Shown here in pieces: positions 47,439 through 58,958 of a stretch of DNA of 64,000 nucleotides. This DNA is from Tricholomella constricta (lineage: Eukaryota; Basidiomycota; Agaricomycetes; Agaricales; Lyophyllaceae). Position numbers and translations under genes: made by a program. Under the pieces are notes generated by a model, which searched no databases, had not been told where the DNA came from, and saw only the letters and a program-made list of their open reading frames with translations. Position 1 is the first letter of the stretch. Each line of letters starts with the position of its first letter. Location: the NCBI GenBank assembly GCA_013368375.1, contig JAACJP010000001.1, positions 1,736,001-1,800,000 of the forward strand. The letters are read 5' to 3'.

Positions 47439-50400
47439 ATGGCGCTGAGCTCGTCTCCTCGCAAGGTCGTACCTCTCGCTAGCGGCGATGACTATTCAAG
47501 GCCCCGCAAGGACTCCACAGGCACTGGCGTAACAAAGCGTGTTTTTTACTGTGGTGTTGTGGTGGAAGGCTCTGAGAATGGTAGAAGACTCCCCGAAGGT
47601 ACTTTTACATCTTGACATCGTTATTCATGACGATTTTACCCATGGTATACCAGATATACAAGACCTCGTCCTCTCGTTCGGCAATCCACTTCCTAGCGAC
47701 GTCTCCACGGGTGTACTTTCAAATGCGCCGGACTCTTCATCAAATGGACCCGTGAGTGGCTCCAACTCTTCATATATCCTTACAAGCAGCCGAAATTCGT
47801 GGATGTATCCATGCCACAGGCGCCCTCGCCAGGATCATAATTTTGTGAAGCTGAACTTATTTCCTAGGGTCACGGAATCCAGAGAAAGCGCGCACTAACG
47901 GACACATCCGCATTGTCCTCCGTCATCAACGAACTTTTGACAAGCGAACGATCCTACGTCAAGCGCCTCCAGATACTGAAACACGATTATGCAGACCCTC
48001 TTCGGAATTTTTCCCGAAGCAAAGACACCGCTATCATACCCGCTTACGAGGCGAAAACTCTGTTTGGAAATGTTGACAACCTGCTTCCAGTTAACGAGGC
48101 TTTCCTGACCGACCTCGAGAAGATGATGGCTCCCAATGGTCTGAAAACTGTTGGGGGTGTCGGAGATGTTGCTCTTCGGCATTTCAAAGATTTACGTGGA
48201 TTTGAACAGTATAAGCAATACTATGTGAAGCGCGAAGACGCCCAGCTGATTTTCGAGCGGGAGTTGTCTAAGAGGTCCTCGCGTTTCGCATCGTTCATCG
48301 ACGTTAGTAATTTATCTACTCATGTTTCACCAAAGCTAACCCACACTCGCACCAGCATATTAAATACCAGTCGACAGACCCTCGGAATAGGGTAGGGCTT
48401 CGTGAGCTCCTCATGGAACCGGTGCAGCGTATCCCGCGGTACACCCTCTTATTCCGAACGATGCTCAAGCATATGGCGCCAGGCGACCCCCAGAGAGCAA
48501 AGTTGATGGAGGCCGATGAAATCGCGAGCAAAATTGCCCTTGCTGAAGCTGATGAACAGACAAAACGGGCAGCAATATTCTACTGTTTGACAGCGACAAT
48601 CGAAGGCTTCCCTCCGGACCTATTCTCAAACTCGCGCCGTTTCATAGACTGCATCGACGTCGAGGATGTCTTGAGCGACCCGACCGCGCCTGCCTCGTCA
48701 TCCTCAGGATCGCTGGGCTCACTTCACTGCACTCTTTTCTTATTCGATGACAAACTTGTGATCGTAAAGCGCCCTGGAAATGGTGAAAAGGGTGGTCGAG
48801 TGTTGTCAGGATTGGACGAGCTTGACAAGGTTACTAAGGCTGGTGGGATACCAGCTGGGAAGAGGAAGAGTGGAATGACATGCAAGGGTGTCGTGGACGT
48901 TACAGAGATTGTAGCAACGGATGTTGGGGGTGCAGGTGAGTTTAGCTTTGTCTAGTCAAAAACCGCGCTCTCATGTAACCTTGCCTCTGTAGAATTCCAT
49001 TTCTATCTGGAAAACCCCCCCTCGGATCAAACCGAGCGTTGGTCCGGTCGTCCGTTCCGCTCTTTGTCTGTGGTGCATCCGCCACATCCTATCAACTTGG
49101 ATCCCACTCAGACCGCGACGGACAAGCGAAGATTCCTCGAAAATCTGTGGCATGTTCAGGCGACTTATAGGTCGCGCGCAGGGCAGTCAGTTGTCCTTCG
49201 TGCCGATGAACAGGAAGTCGAATCGAAGGTCGGGAAGGTGACCATTGCTCGTACCTACTTCAACGTGTATCAGCGCACCGCTTTTCTTCAAGAGGCAAAA
49301 AAGGTAAGTAGGATATCTAGTAAAGCAGCGAAGACTGACTAGTGGCTCTTTGATCAGACAAAGATCGTGGTCCACATTGACCCTTTAGGATCATCAGATC
49401 CAATTCCCCTGGGTATGGGTGTTGCGCCATTCGCGAGCATACGAATACAACCACTTGCCGGACAACTTTGCAGATACACTGTCAAATCAAGTGTTGATGA
49501 TGAGACGGAAGAGGATATTGTACAAACGGAGCGAGTACCGTCCCGTATAGTCGATACCAGTCAGTCAGGCATTCTGTAACCACAGACCCTCATCTGACCT
49601 TGTCACAGTCCATCAATTTGGCTTCTTTGAATTCCGCACAGGGAGGAACTCACGGCCAACTACACCAACCGCTCGTTCCCGAGTCGCCATCTTCGGCTTG
49701 GATGCCATATCTCGAAATTTGTTCAACACACGCCCTGGATCATCAATGGGGGATTTCTTTGGGGGTTCGATTAATGGCCACAGGCGAACGAAATCAACCA
49801 CAAGCCGCTCTTCAATGTACACCCAGACTACGACGACTGGAGACGGCAGTTTGACCAAGTTCTCGAACCGCTCGAACTCGACAGCAGCAACGTCAATAAT
49901 GGACGATGATTCTTCATTCTTTGGTTCTAGGACGTCAAGGTCGAAAAAACTGTCCAAGAGAGGCAAATCTCCTGGTGGCTGGATATCAGACTCGGATAAA
50001 TCTCCCAGTCGGCGCCTCACAAGGCCCCTCTCATTTTCCAGGTCAAGGTCACCCTCGAGAGAACGAGACAGCGATATGGAAGGGGACGATAGCACCCTTT
50101 TTGCGAAGACGAAGGAGCTCGATGACTCCGAACGGGACCTGGCTTTGCAGCTGGAATTGGCCAGGCGAAATAGCAAGAATCAGCACGGCAAGGAGATCCC
50201 GTCTTTGCCTCTGGAGGAACCGGTCGAAGCGACTATCTATGAAGGTTTGTACACGCCTTGAATAGCGTTCTGCTCTACTAAATGTCAATCCTAGAAGAGC
50301 CTCCGCCGCCCGTGCGGCCTCTATCTCGCGCATCCCGTGACTCCAATAGTCTGAGGTCAACAACACCGCGACCCGAGTCCACTACACCCACGAAGGGATT

Positions 50401-52014
50401 AGAGTTTCCAACCCAGCCTTCTCGCTCACCCTCACAACACTCACAAGAACGCCGGCCTTTAGGTCCGCGGAGTCCTTCACCGTTACCACCGGCAAAGACG
50501 CCGCCAGCCCAACCATTCATAAGTCTTCCATCCATGGACGATGATACCGTCGAAAACACGACGTTTGTTACTCCTTCGCCTTCTACGACACTGTCGCGAC
50601 ATCATAGGATCCCAACTAGCATCCCACGAAGTAAACGACAACCATTTTTTCCCACTGGCAATACAGACGCCACTCCCAAAGCTGCACAAGTCCCTCCGTC
50701 GCCTGCTCCCACTACAATTGAACCATTATCAATCAAGAAGAAAACGTCGGTGCGGAGTAATGCGACTGTCATGGCCTCGCCGACTCCTATACGGAAGACC
50801 TACACTCGCAATTCTCCCCTTGCTCGAAATTCACCTCGGGTTGTTTCGCCGCGAAGGGTGTCTCCTCAAGTTGGCAAGAGGAAGCTCAATGCGATATCCA
50901 ATAGTTCGCAGTCAAGCACTGAGATCACCGATAGGGTGTTACAGCTGTCCCGAACCACATTGGAGGATGTACGTGATGCCTTTCAAGCCCAAGGTACCTG
51001 ACTCATGAGCTGGCAGATTGAATCTTCTCGCCGGACGATCAAGAGAATCAAACTCCAAGTGGACGACCTGCGTTCTAGCAGTGTCAGTGAAGATGAGTAT
51101 TCGCGACCATCATCGCCCGACAAGGAGCTCCGAACACCTCAACGACAATCAGCGGCCATGGTAAATCTTCAATTCTCGACCAGTTTCTCATTGATTTATA
51201 TACATGGATGCCTAGACCAAGGCTGCTCAAGAACGCATGGAGGAAATGCGACAACTGATAGGACGTCGACAGCTCGAAGGGGAGGGAACACCTCGTTCAC
51301 GACCACGCAGTGTCTTTGACACGCCACCTCGAGCCATCCCTTCAGCTAATGCCACTGGAACTGCGCGAGCAATCGAAAAATTGGTTTCTGAAGCCGATAG
51401 AGACCTAGCAAGGGCGGTTTCCAATCAAGATGCTCTTCAGCTTGACCTCCAACAGGTCTCGGTCGCTCTAAAAGAGGTTCGTTAGCCTTCCACAGAAAAA
51501 TATTCTGCCCTAATCCCGTCAATAGAAATCAAGTGAACTCGAGAAAACGAGACTTGAGCTTCAGAACGCAAAGCGTCAAACCGAGCTAGTGAAAAGCCTG
51601 TTGGCGGACGCTACTGCCGAGAAGGAAATCATGTACGAGGTAGGGTAAGATTCTCCGGGTTTGTGATCCCTTCTGATGCATTCATAATTAGGCTTTCAAC
51701 GAGGAGCTCGATGGCATGTACAACGATGTCAATCTCCCCGATGACGAAGCTTGGGCCGCAATGTTGAATGACCTGAGGCAAACCAAGGAAACCCGAAACG
51801 CCCTTACGAAAGAAAATTCGCAAGTCAACTCTACCGGCTGTTCATGATCTCTTATAATGTTTTTCATCTCTATATTAGGCACCTCAAGCTCAGGCTAGCA
51901 GAGGCACAAATGCAACGGGACGAGTAAGTGTCTGACCATTATACATCCGTGCAGTCTGTTCAATCATCTATCAGATGGGGAGCCTTACTTCGTGCCCATG
52001 GCCTCATTCCTTGA
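47439..52014 (+). CDS. DH-domain Rho guanine nucleotide exchange factor
   Basis: Multi-exon plus-strand gene. The N-terminus is MALSSSPRKVVPLASGDDYS. The Dbl-homology domain follows: ALSSVINELLTSERSYVKRL (CR1), FLTDLEKMMAPNGLKTVG, and CR3 GLRELLMEPVQRIPRYTLLF. A PH-like barrel comes next (LHCTLFLFDDKLVIVKRP, GMTCKGVVDVTEIVATDVGG, RFLENLWHVQATYRSRAGQS). A long Ser/Pro/Arg-rich linker precedes a C-terminal coiled coil (IEKLVSEADRDLARAVSNQD, LEKTRLELQNAKRQTELVKS) ending LRAHGLIP at 52014. DH proteins load GTP on Rho/Cdc42 GTPases to direct polarised growth and cytokinesis. The arrangement does not match CDC24 or ROM2 as I know them. It converges with a second RhoGEF, 305 bp away. Confidence 0.85.
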
Positions 52015-52319
52015 CCACGTAACAGATATAGATTTGGACTTCGTCGAAGCACGCTCGCTACCATATGTATTACTCGAATATTTCATGCATGGATGTATTT
52101 ACTACAGGCTTTCTTATGTCGCTATGAATTTCGTTTTTGGGTGAACCGTACTCTGCTCCGTTTTCAATTTACTGAACGCATTGCATATTAACACTGAGGG
52201 AATTAAAGAAAAGAGCTGTACGATAGGATTGGGGGTATCGTATGGTGATATGTGCGGGCTCTGTTGTACAGATGTGAATGTAATGTGTAGTGAACTCTAC
52301 GAATAAAAAAAAGATAGTG
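52015..52319. other. shared 3' region of two convergent RhoGEF genes
   Basis: 305 bp holding both 3' ends. AT-rich, with a short A run (aaaaaaaag, 52305-52313) next to the minus-strand stop. No gene seen. Confidence 0.5.
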
Positions 52320-55300
52320 TTAAGCTTTCAGACGTTGTAATATAGAGAGATGCTTGGTGGGTCCATGGCTAGTGTCCATCTCAACAGGAGGGTGGCAGCG
52401 GCCCAAAGAAGAAATAAATGACTGTCGTCGTCGGGGAGCTTTGTCGATGGACAAAAGTTCCGGGACCTGAGGGACATCATACGAGTCTGGAGAGGTAGTC
52501 AATGATATCGATGCTCCAAAGTCCAGGGCGGGTAGTGTTTGGATATCGGGAAGGGTAAATGATTCCTCGGGAACATCTGGTGCGCTACGAGTTCGACGGT
52601 GCAGGGAGCCTTTTGCCCAGCGTCTGATCGAACCTGGAGCGCGTCTTTTGGGTCCGTGGGGGTCTGTGTCTGGCGGACGGGTATGGCCGAGCGAGACGGC
52701 AGAAGAAGAGCGGGACTGGAAGAGCCCCTTGACGCCATTGACCAGCGAACGGGAGGTCTTCAGTGGGGACTTGACTTCGGGCGTCGTCGGTTGAAAAGAG
52801 GATTTTTGTGGACTAAGGCCGATAAAGATAGAACTATGAGGACTTTTCGGTGATGAAGCCATTTGCGTGGAAGGTGTCGTAGGAGTCATAGAGAATGGTG
52901 ACGGTAAACTGTATGAATTGGTGGAGACAGACGTTCGATGATCACCACCTTCGGACATGGCAGTGAAGCTGAGAGCTCTCGGCTGCCTCCTTGATGCGAG
53001 CGACTGCCCTGAGGAAGACTTCTTGCTTGACGAGATGTCGTGCTTGTCTATCAGACTCTTGCGTCTGAGCACGCGAACACTCTCGTGCCTTGTCAAACGA
53101 CTCTTAGCCATACCGGCCATGCTGAGCCCCGACTGCGAGCGTACAAATCCTGCGCGAGTGGCTTTAGGGGCCTGGAAAAGCTCCTCGTCCCTGATGCTGG
53201 CATAGGACCGGGCAGTCAAACAGAGTTGAGAAATGACGTCCTGGAGGCCCTGGTCGACCCGCGAACGCGCAGAGGCAGAAGAGCGGCGTATAACGATAGT
53301 CTCAGAGCCCGATGACATGGGGGAGAAGATGCCTTTGACAGATGCCGTTGAGGATCGACGACTGGGTGGCTCGGGGTCCTGTCTCCATGCGAAATCCTGT
53401 CTGGGAGACTTTCTCGACTTCGAATCAGGCCCAAAAGCGTTAAAGAGCGAATCTGTCAGCCCGGGGTAGTCCGAGTTGTTGGCAAGCTCAGGGATGGACT
53501 GGATCGTGGGTAGAGCATTCACAAGCTCAAACGGCCCGTCGCCGAGTGTGGAGGGAATGAGCTCCCCCTTTCCGTCAAATCGCAGGCTCGACGTGGGCTC
53601 GTTGATCCAGGAAGGCTTGTGGTTACGTGACTCTCGAATGGAACTGAGCCATGCGTCCTTCTCTCGCTGACATGCGGCAGCCAGTTCGAACCTGTGATCC
53701 TTGGAAGACAGGCGAAATGAACAAGGCAGCATGGCTTGAGCGACAGACCATGAGTTGGGGCGACACGATCAGGAAGGGGAATAAAAACATACCATCGGCT
53801 TCCTCCAAGTCGCAGATATCGAAATCGACAAGTGAGAACCAGTGCCTGGGCTCATACACCTTGCCTTTCGAGACCTTTACGAGAATAAGGTAGCCGCCGA
53901 GGTAGAGAAATGCCCCCAGGTATTTCGCTGTTACGTTTGAGCCGGAGGGTTTAGCTGCGTGGTCGTGGATGACATCCAGGGAGCCTGCAAGGAGGCAAGT
54001 GCCAAGAGAGGAAAGGAAAGGCTGGGTCAAAGTCTGAAACGCCGGATACAGAGATGACATTTGGGACATGGCGGGATTGGCAAGAGATATGCGCGAAACG
54101 ATGAGTGCCGACTGGGTCGCAACATCCTGACGATGGCGAGCCTCGTCGACGGCACTCGCCACGTGCCTCATGGCCTGCGTTGCACTCTCCACGACAACAT
54201 CCACGTCTGAACGAAGATGAGGAGGGAAAAGGGCGCGTACGGATTTACCAGGCTTCAGCTGGTCAAGTACAAGGGGGTACTTGCAGATCCGCTGCACCGG
54301 CTTAATCATGTAGTCGATGAATGCGAGCCGCGGTGCACCCTTGCGCGCGCCTTCTGTTGGGAAAGTTACACCGTCCCGCTGTGGTATGTTGCTGGCTCGG
54401 GAGCGGAGGGTCCGGACGGCACCTTCGATGGACGACATGGACGCGGAACGACTCCTTTCTTTGGTCAGGATGATATCAGGCAGGGTGATATCAAATTCCT
54501 CGGACACGAGTGCTTCTGAACAAGCTGGAGTCCCTGTAGTGCATAGTTCCAATTCGCTTACGAGGGAGGAACAGCGCTGTTCGAAAGCATCCCACTCTAG
54601 AGGGTGCTGAGAGGAAATCTTTCTAAGAAGGTCGAGAGCTTCTGGGTGGCCTGCACAAAACGACTGGTATGAAGCAAAACGAGAAGACTGACATGTCATT
54701 AGCAACAATAGAGTGTGCGGATGAAAAATACACACACCTCCGTTGCAAATTTGGTCGAGACAATGCGAATTGCAGCATCAGCATTCTGAATGGCTTGACC
54801 CTTGGCCTTTTCCAAGTCGTTCGAACGGAAATAGGCATCCATGGGGAATCCGAGGGGAGATACGTCCATCCGAAGCTCCCGAACAAACTGCTCATGAAGT
54901 TGAAGGATCTCTTCCGCATTTCGGGTCAGTACCTCAACTTCGTGGTTGGTGAAAAGGTATCGCGGGGACTTTGGAAGTTCCTTTGTCTGTGATGAACTGA
55001 GAGACTGCGTAGCAGCCGAGTCCGAGAGGGTGGTGGATGAAGTAGAAAGAGTGGCCGCGTGAATATGGGAGTAGGAATTGACCCAGGGGCTCGAGGTGAA
55101 GGACGAGGACGCGCGACCAAAAGGCGTCGAGGGTGGGGGGCGGCATGCAAGGGTTGGAAGAATGCGCAGGTAGACCTAAAAATGAAGCGTGTGAGGATAT
55201 TGACTTGCAGTCAGGAAGGAAAACATACCGTGACTAATGCCCTCAAGTCTAACAAATATCCAACCTCAGTGTCGAGAAGCTCTTTCAGAGCGTGGTATTT

Positions 55301-56128
55301 CCGGATATCATCTTTGGCCTTTTCAGAATACCTAGAATCCTCCGAGTCGTGGTCACTCCAGCTCCCTTCGGCGCTCGCACCTCCGTTTATCCGTTCCGGG
55401 CTTTCTGTCATGCGAGGGCTGGAATCTTCTGTGTCCGTACATGCATCATTAGAGATGTGAAAGAGGGGCCTAGGACGGTGCATTGTCGGCACTTTTGTTG
55501 CCGAGTCCTTTTCAGTCGCGTCGCTCGTCGACGCGACCAAGGTTCCGAACGAACCATCCGCAGAGCTGCCGCGACTGGACAACCTTAAAGAATGGGTGGA
55601 TGGGGGGCGCTGCGGCATTGGAGGGACCGAATTGCACCGCTTGATGAAATAACCAGTCTCATGCGGAAGGGTCGAGGCAGGGAACGAGGCGGATGGTGCA
55701 AGTGGTGATGTTCGGCGTATCGAACAGGTGACCGAGCGCCTAACCATCTTGGGCGGTGGCGTTGGCGGGGTCGATATCCACGTGGGGGGAGATACACGCA
55801 GGATTGAAGTGGAAGGTGTACTGGGCGCGGTGGTATAATCCTCGATGGTTTTAACGAGAGACTCCTCTGAGGAGGGCTCCTGCGTAGAGCTGGATGTAGT
55901 GGGGGTACATATGGGCGAGGCAGTGATTGAAGGGAGAGGTAGGAAGCCTCCTATGATGAACTTGCGAGGACTGTCCGCTATGACCGGAATAGAATTATTG
56001 ATGACAGCCGACCCAACGAGGTGCCGTCGGGTGTTGCTCCTGCGCGAGAGGATAGTCGGCGCGGTGGGTCCGGAGGGTCGACAACCCAGATCCAAGAAGT
56101 CCGGGGAAGAGGCTACAAAGTAATCCAT
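52320..56128 (-). CDS. DH-PH Rho guanine nucleotide exchange factor
   Basis: Minus-strand gene starting MDYFVASSPDFLDLGCRPSG. The first 270 residues are disordered and Pro/Ser-rich. The DH domain begins KYHALKELLDTEVGYLLDLR (CR1), continues NAEEILQLHEQFVRELRMDV and FASYQSFCAGHPEALDLLRK, and has CR3 AFIDYMIKPVQRICKYPLVL. A PH domain follows (KYLGAFLYLGGYLILVKVSK, ACQREKDAWLSSIRESRNHK, with the PH tryptophan). The C-terminal 350 residues are again disordered and rich in Ser and Arg, ending LQRLKA. The DH core is interrupted by Pro/Ser insertions, so exons between 54620 and 55200 are approximate. It is distinct in sequence from the facing RhoGEF: they share only the DH signature, so this is not a recent tandem copy. 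Confidence 0.87.
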
Positions 56129-56772
56129 GCCAGCGGTGAATGTCTCCAGTTACCTCGGGCACCAACGAGGTGACTGGAGCAGACCTGGAAGCAGCGAGTA
56201 AGAAAGGGGTTAATTAAAAAAAAAATTAAAAAGAAAGCGGGCAGACGCACGGCTTGGCGATGTATATGGGGAAAGGGCGACACGCTTAGGCAGGAGATAC
56301 GACCAGCGTTTAAACGCGAGAAGGGGGGAAGAAAGAGAGGAGGAAGATGAGGGAGGGAACGCGAGAAGGGACGAATAATGGAGCAGGTATAAGAGTGTCG
56401 ATCTAAGACGAAATCTCAGGTCGCTTCCGCGTCAGACTCTGCTACTTAAGAACGAAAGGTTTCAAGTGGGGCGACTCCAGAGTAATCTATCCTCCGAGAG
56501 TCCCTCGACATTCAATTGAAATTCATAGTATTACATCAACCGCAATATCGACAGGATTATTACTTATGCCCTGGCAGGACCGCCCACGCCGGCTATGCAT
56601 GCCTAAGCCCCTATGCTCGCGCCATCTCAAACTTCTTTCACAAGCGCAAAGCGTCTCAGACACGAGCGGCGTCCCTTGATCGTAGTGGCGACGTTTGCGG
56701 GCAAAAGAAACGGCGACTATTAATAGCACCCCTGCACGTCGTCTTCACGGAAGCAGATATTAGCGATCATCT
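56129..56772. other. intergenic, promoter of the second RhoGEF
   Basis: 644 bp. It starts with an A/T tract (56210-56235) and purine-rich, leader-like sequence (56310-56400). Frames at 56516-56776 overlap on both strands and have no conserved features. No gene called. Confidence 0.45.
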
Positions 56773-58303
56773 CTAGTAAAGATCAAGCCTGTCATCAGAT
56801 CGGGGCATGAAGGGAATATTTTGAGCCTCTGCGTCGCGCCTACGCTGAGCTTCCTTGTCCAGAAATCTGCAAAGTCCAGTAACGTTGTCGCTACTGAACA
56901 CACGGAAAGCCGCCCGTTGGTCAGTATCGTAAGTCTACCCACGCAAGTCAGGACCACCTATCCTTAAGATGCAGCCAACATGGACCTACAGCTGGTGGAC
57001 TGTCCGAAAACCGTTCTATGCCCTTCCTTCTGAACGAGGGAATACCCGTTGCGGTGAGATGTTGGAGGTTCCTTCGCTTCCTGAGAAGCAGGTGTAAAGC
57101 GTCCAGAGAGAGGCGATCACAGTAAGACACATGAAGGCGTTCCAAGCAAGTCGCGTGTTCCGCGAGGGAAAAAATCCCAATGTCCGTAAGCTTTTGTACC
57201 CGCACCAAGCTCAGCCGGCGGAGGCTCTTTAGACTAGCGAACTCAAACACGGACATATCTGTCAAGTTGCGGCAAACTATGAACGGGAAAATCGATTTGA
57301 GAAGGGGTACGAGCTTCAGCAAGTGAAACTTACACGCAACGTCCACACATCGCAGATTCCAGCACGACCGTGCAAGCTTCACGACTGCCCCGTCCGTGAT
57401 GGTTGCAACATGCGCCAGCATCAAAACGTCAAGATGCTCCCCAAGCTTGCAAATAGACTCTAGCGCCCGGTCCGTGAGCATTGTGCATCCAGAAAGAATC
57501 AAGCTTTGTATCTTTGGAGCGTGCATTACAATTCCTTCGACCGCATCGTCGGTGATCCTACAGGACGTCAGATCCAGTACACGCAGATTCTCCGCAGTGT
57601 GTCGTAGGATGAGAGGAGGCAGCTTATCTAGCCAGGTCACGGGCCGAGGTGGCAAAGGCTTCTCGTCTTCACCGTCCAGAAGAAGCTCGGGCCCCAGCGT
57701 CGATGGAAATGACTTGTCTGTTAGGAGCGGACAGCGAGCCAATCGAAGAGTACGTAGTTTCCTACATCGCAATTATGTATGAGCGGGATATTTGCCGTGT
57801 GGGCGAGCTTACCTTGAGAACGACCACACATCCCTGATTGATAACGGCGTCAGTAGCGGAAGGTCGCATAATTCGAGTTCGACGAGACGCGAGCAAGTCT
57901 TCGCGATAGCGGACACTGAAGGGTCTGTAATACCGATGACCCCGTTCAATTGGATCCATTGGAGCGGAAGTGATTTGGTCGTCAGCTCGAGAACACCGAC
58001 GTCGGTAACTTGGTCACATCCAGTCAGGTTGATGCCTTGCAGGTTAATCGCTTGCTCCGCAAGAAGGACAACTGTCCTATCTGTGACGTTGGGTGCACCA
58101 GATAGAACGGCACTTTCGAGATGAGGACAAGCGCCGAGGGCTTCGGCCAGTTCGTCGTCTGTTATAGGTGGTTCGCTGATTCTCTGAAGAACGAGATGTC
58201 TGACACGGCGGTATTCGTCCACCGTAGGTAAACGATCAACGACTTTAATCATGTCTTCGTGGAACGATGATGCATCGTCGGCGTCCAGTTCATACTCGTA
58301 CAT
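56773..58303 (-). CDS. leucine-rich repeat protein, GRR1/AMN1 type
   Basis: At least four exons on the minus strand. The product is almost entirely cysteine-containing leucine-rich repeats: HLESAVLSGAPNVTDRTVVL, NLQGINLTGCDQVTDVGVLE, LRVLDLTSCRITDDAVEGIV, IQSLILSGCTMLTDRALESI, NLRCVDVAFCRNLTDMSVFE, RRLSLVRVQKLTDIGIFSLA, LERLHVSYCDRLSLDALHLL. The end reads LDKEAQRRRDAEAQNIPFMP, stop at 56773. The repeats and the tail resemble fungal GRR1, the SCF receptor for G1 cyclins and nutrient sensing. However, the N-terminus (MYEYELDADDASSFHEDMIK) shows no F-box and the protein is much shorter than GRR1. It could be an AMN1-like inhibitor or a reduced paralogue. Divergent from the small membrane protein, with 209 bp between starts. 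Confidence 0.75.
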
Positions 58304-58512
58304 TTCTGAGAGGGTATAAGCAGTAGTATATCAACTTTCGGGTATATGGCACTGTAACATGTCAGCAACCATCCGAGAATAACAGACTGAAGAGACATAC
58401 ATAAACGACCGTGCACACAGGAGAAAAATTTGACGGCGATTCGGATGTCTGGGCCAGGGTCCATCACGCGTCAAATTGACATCACGCGACCGTGACTTCC
58501 GCGACAACAACA

Positions 58513-58847
58513 ATGTCTTCCTCAGCGTCCACTACCTCGACACGCACAGCTCGGCCTGTTCATACAACTCCCATCCAACAGCCCCCATCTGACTCTACGA
58601 GCCGTATACCAGTCACTCCAGCTGTCCTTCGTTCCATATTCGCGTCCTCACGCACCCCACACGAGGAACGCTCCATCTCTCGCATTGCTTTCTTCAGGTA
58701 TCAATCCCGGGGCCTGTTCGTATTGCTCTCCCTGAATGCTGTGCCCGTAGATTTGCTGGCTTCCTGCTCAGCTGTGTTGGGATAAGCCTTGCCGCTTCGA
58801 GAGGACGTGGGATCAAGACTGGCGCTGCCCTTCTTGGAGTTGTATAA
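58513..58847 (+). CDS. small single-pass membrane protein
   Basis: Two exons (58513-58697 and 58751-58847) give 93 residues. The first 40 are Ser/Thr/Pro-rich (MSSSASTTSTRTARPVHTTP), then VTPAVLRSIFASSRTPHEER. Across the splice site there is one hydrophobic helix (IAFFRFAGFLLSCVGISLAA) ending in SRGRGIKTGAALLGVV. No family is recognised. Predicted topology and length suggest a small inner-membrane or ER protein. An alternative is that it is not translated, but the splice join producing a clean transmembrane helix argues for a gene. Confidence 0.6.
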
Positions 58848-58958
58848 GAAGTTCCGACCCCGACCGACGGGTTGGCGCTGATAGAGAGCAAGTAAAAATC
58901 GCGCAACTACACTGCAAATCCTAAATATCCAAGACCTATAATGTGTATCATGGTTCAT

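Noticed and set aside
53233..54610. Plus-strand frames opposite the second RhoGEF
   Set aside because: The minus strand carries a clear DH-PH protein; the plus frames are rich in Arg/Ser by complementarity only.
56209..56235. A/T tract as a possible element end or origin
   Set aside because: Simple low-complexity sequence in a promoter; no flanking duplication or inverted repeat.
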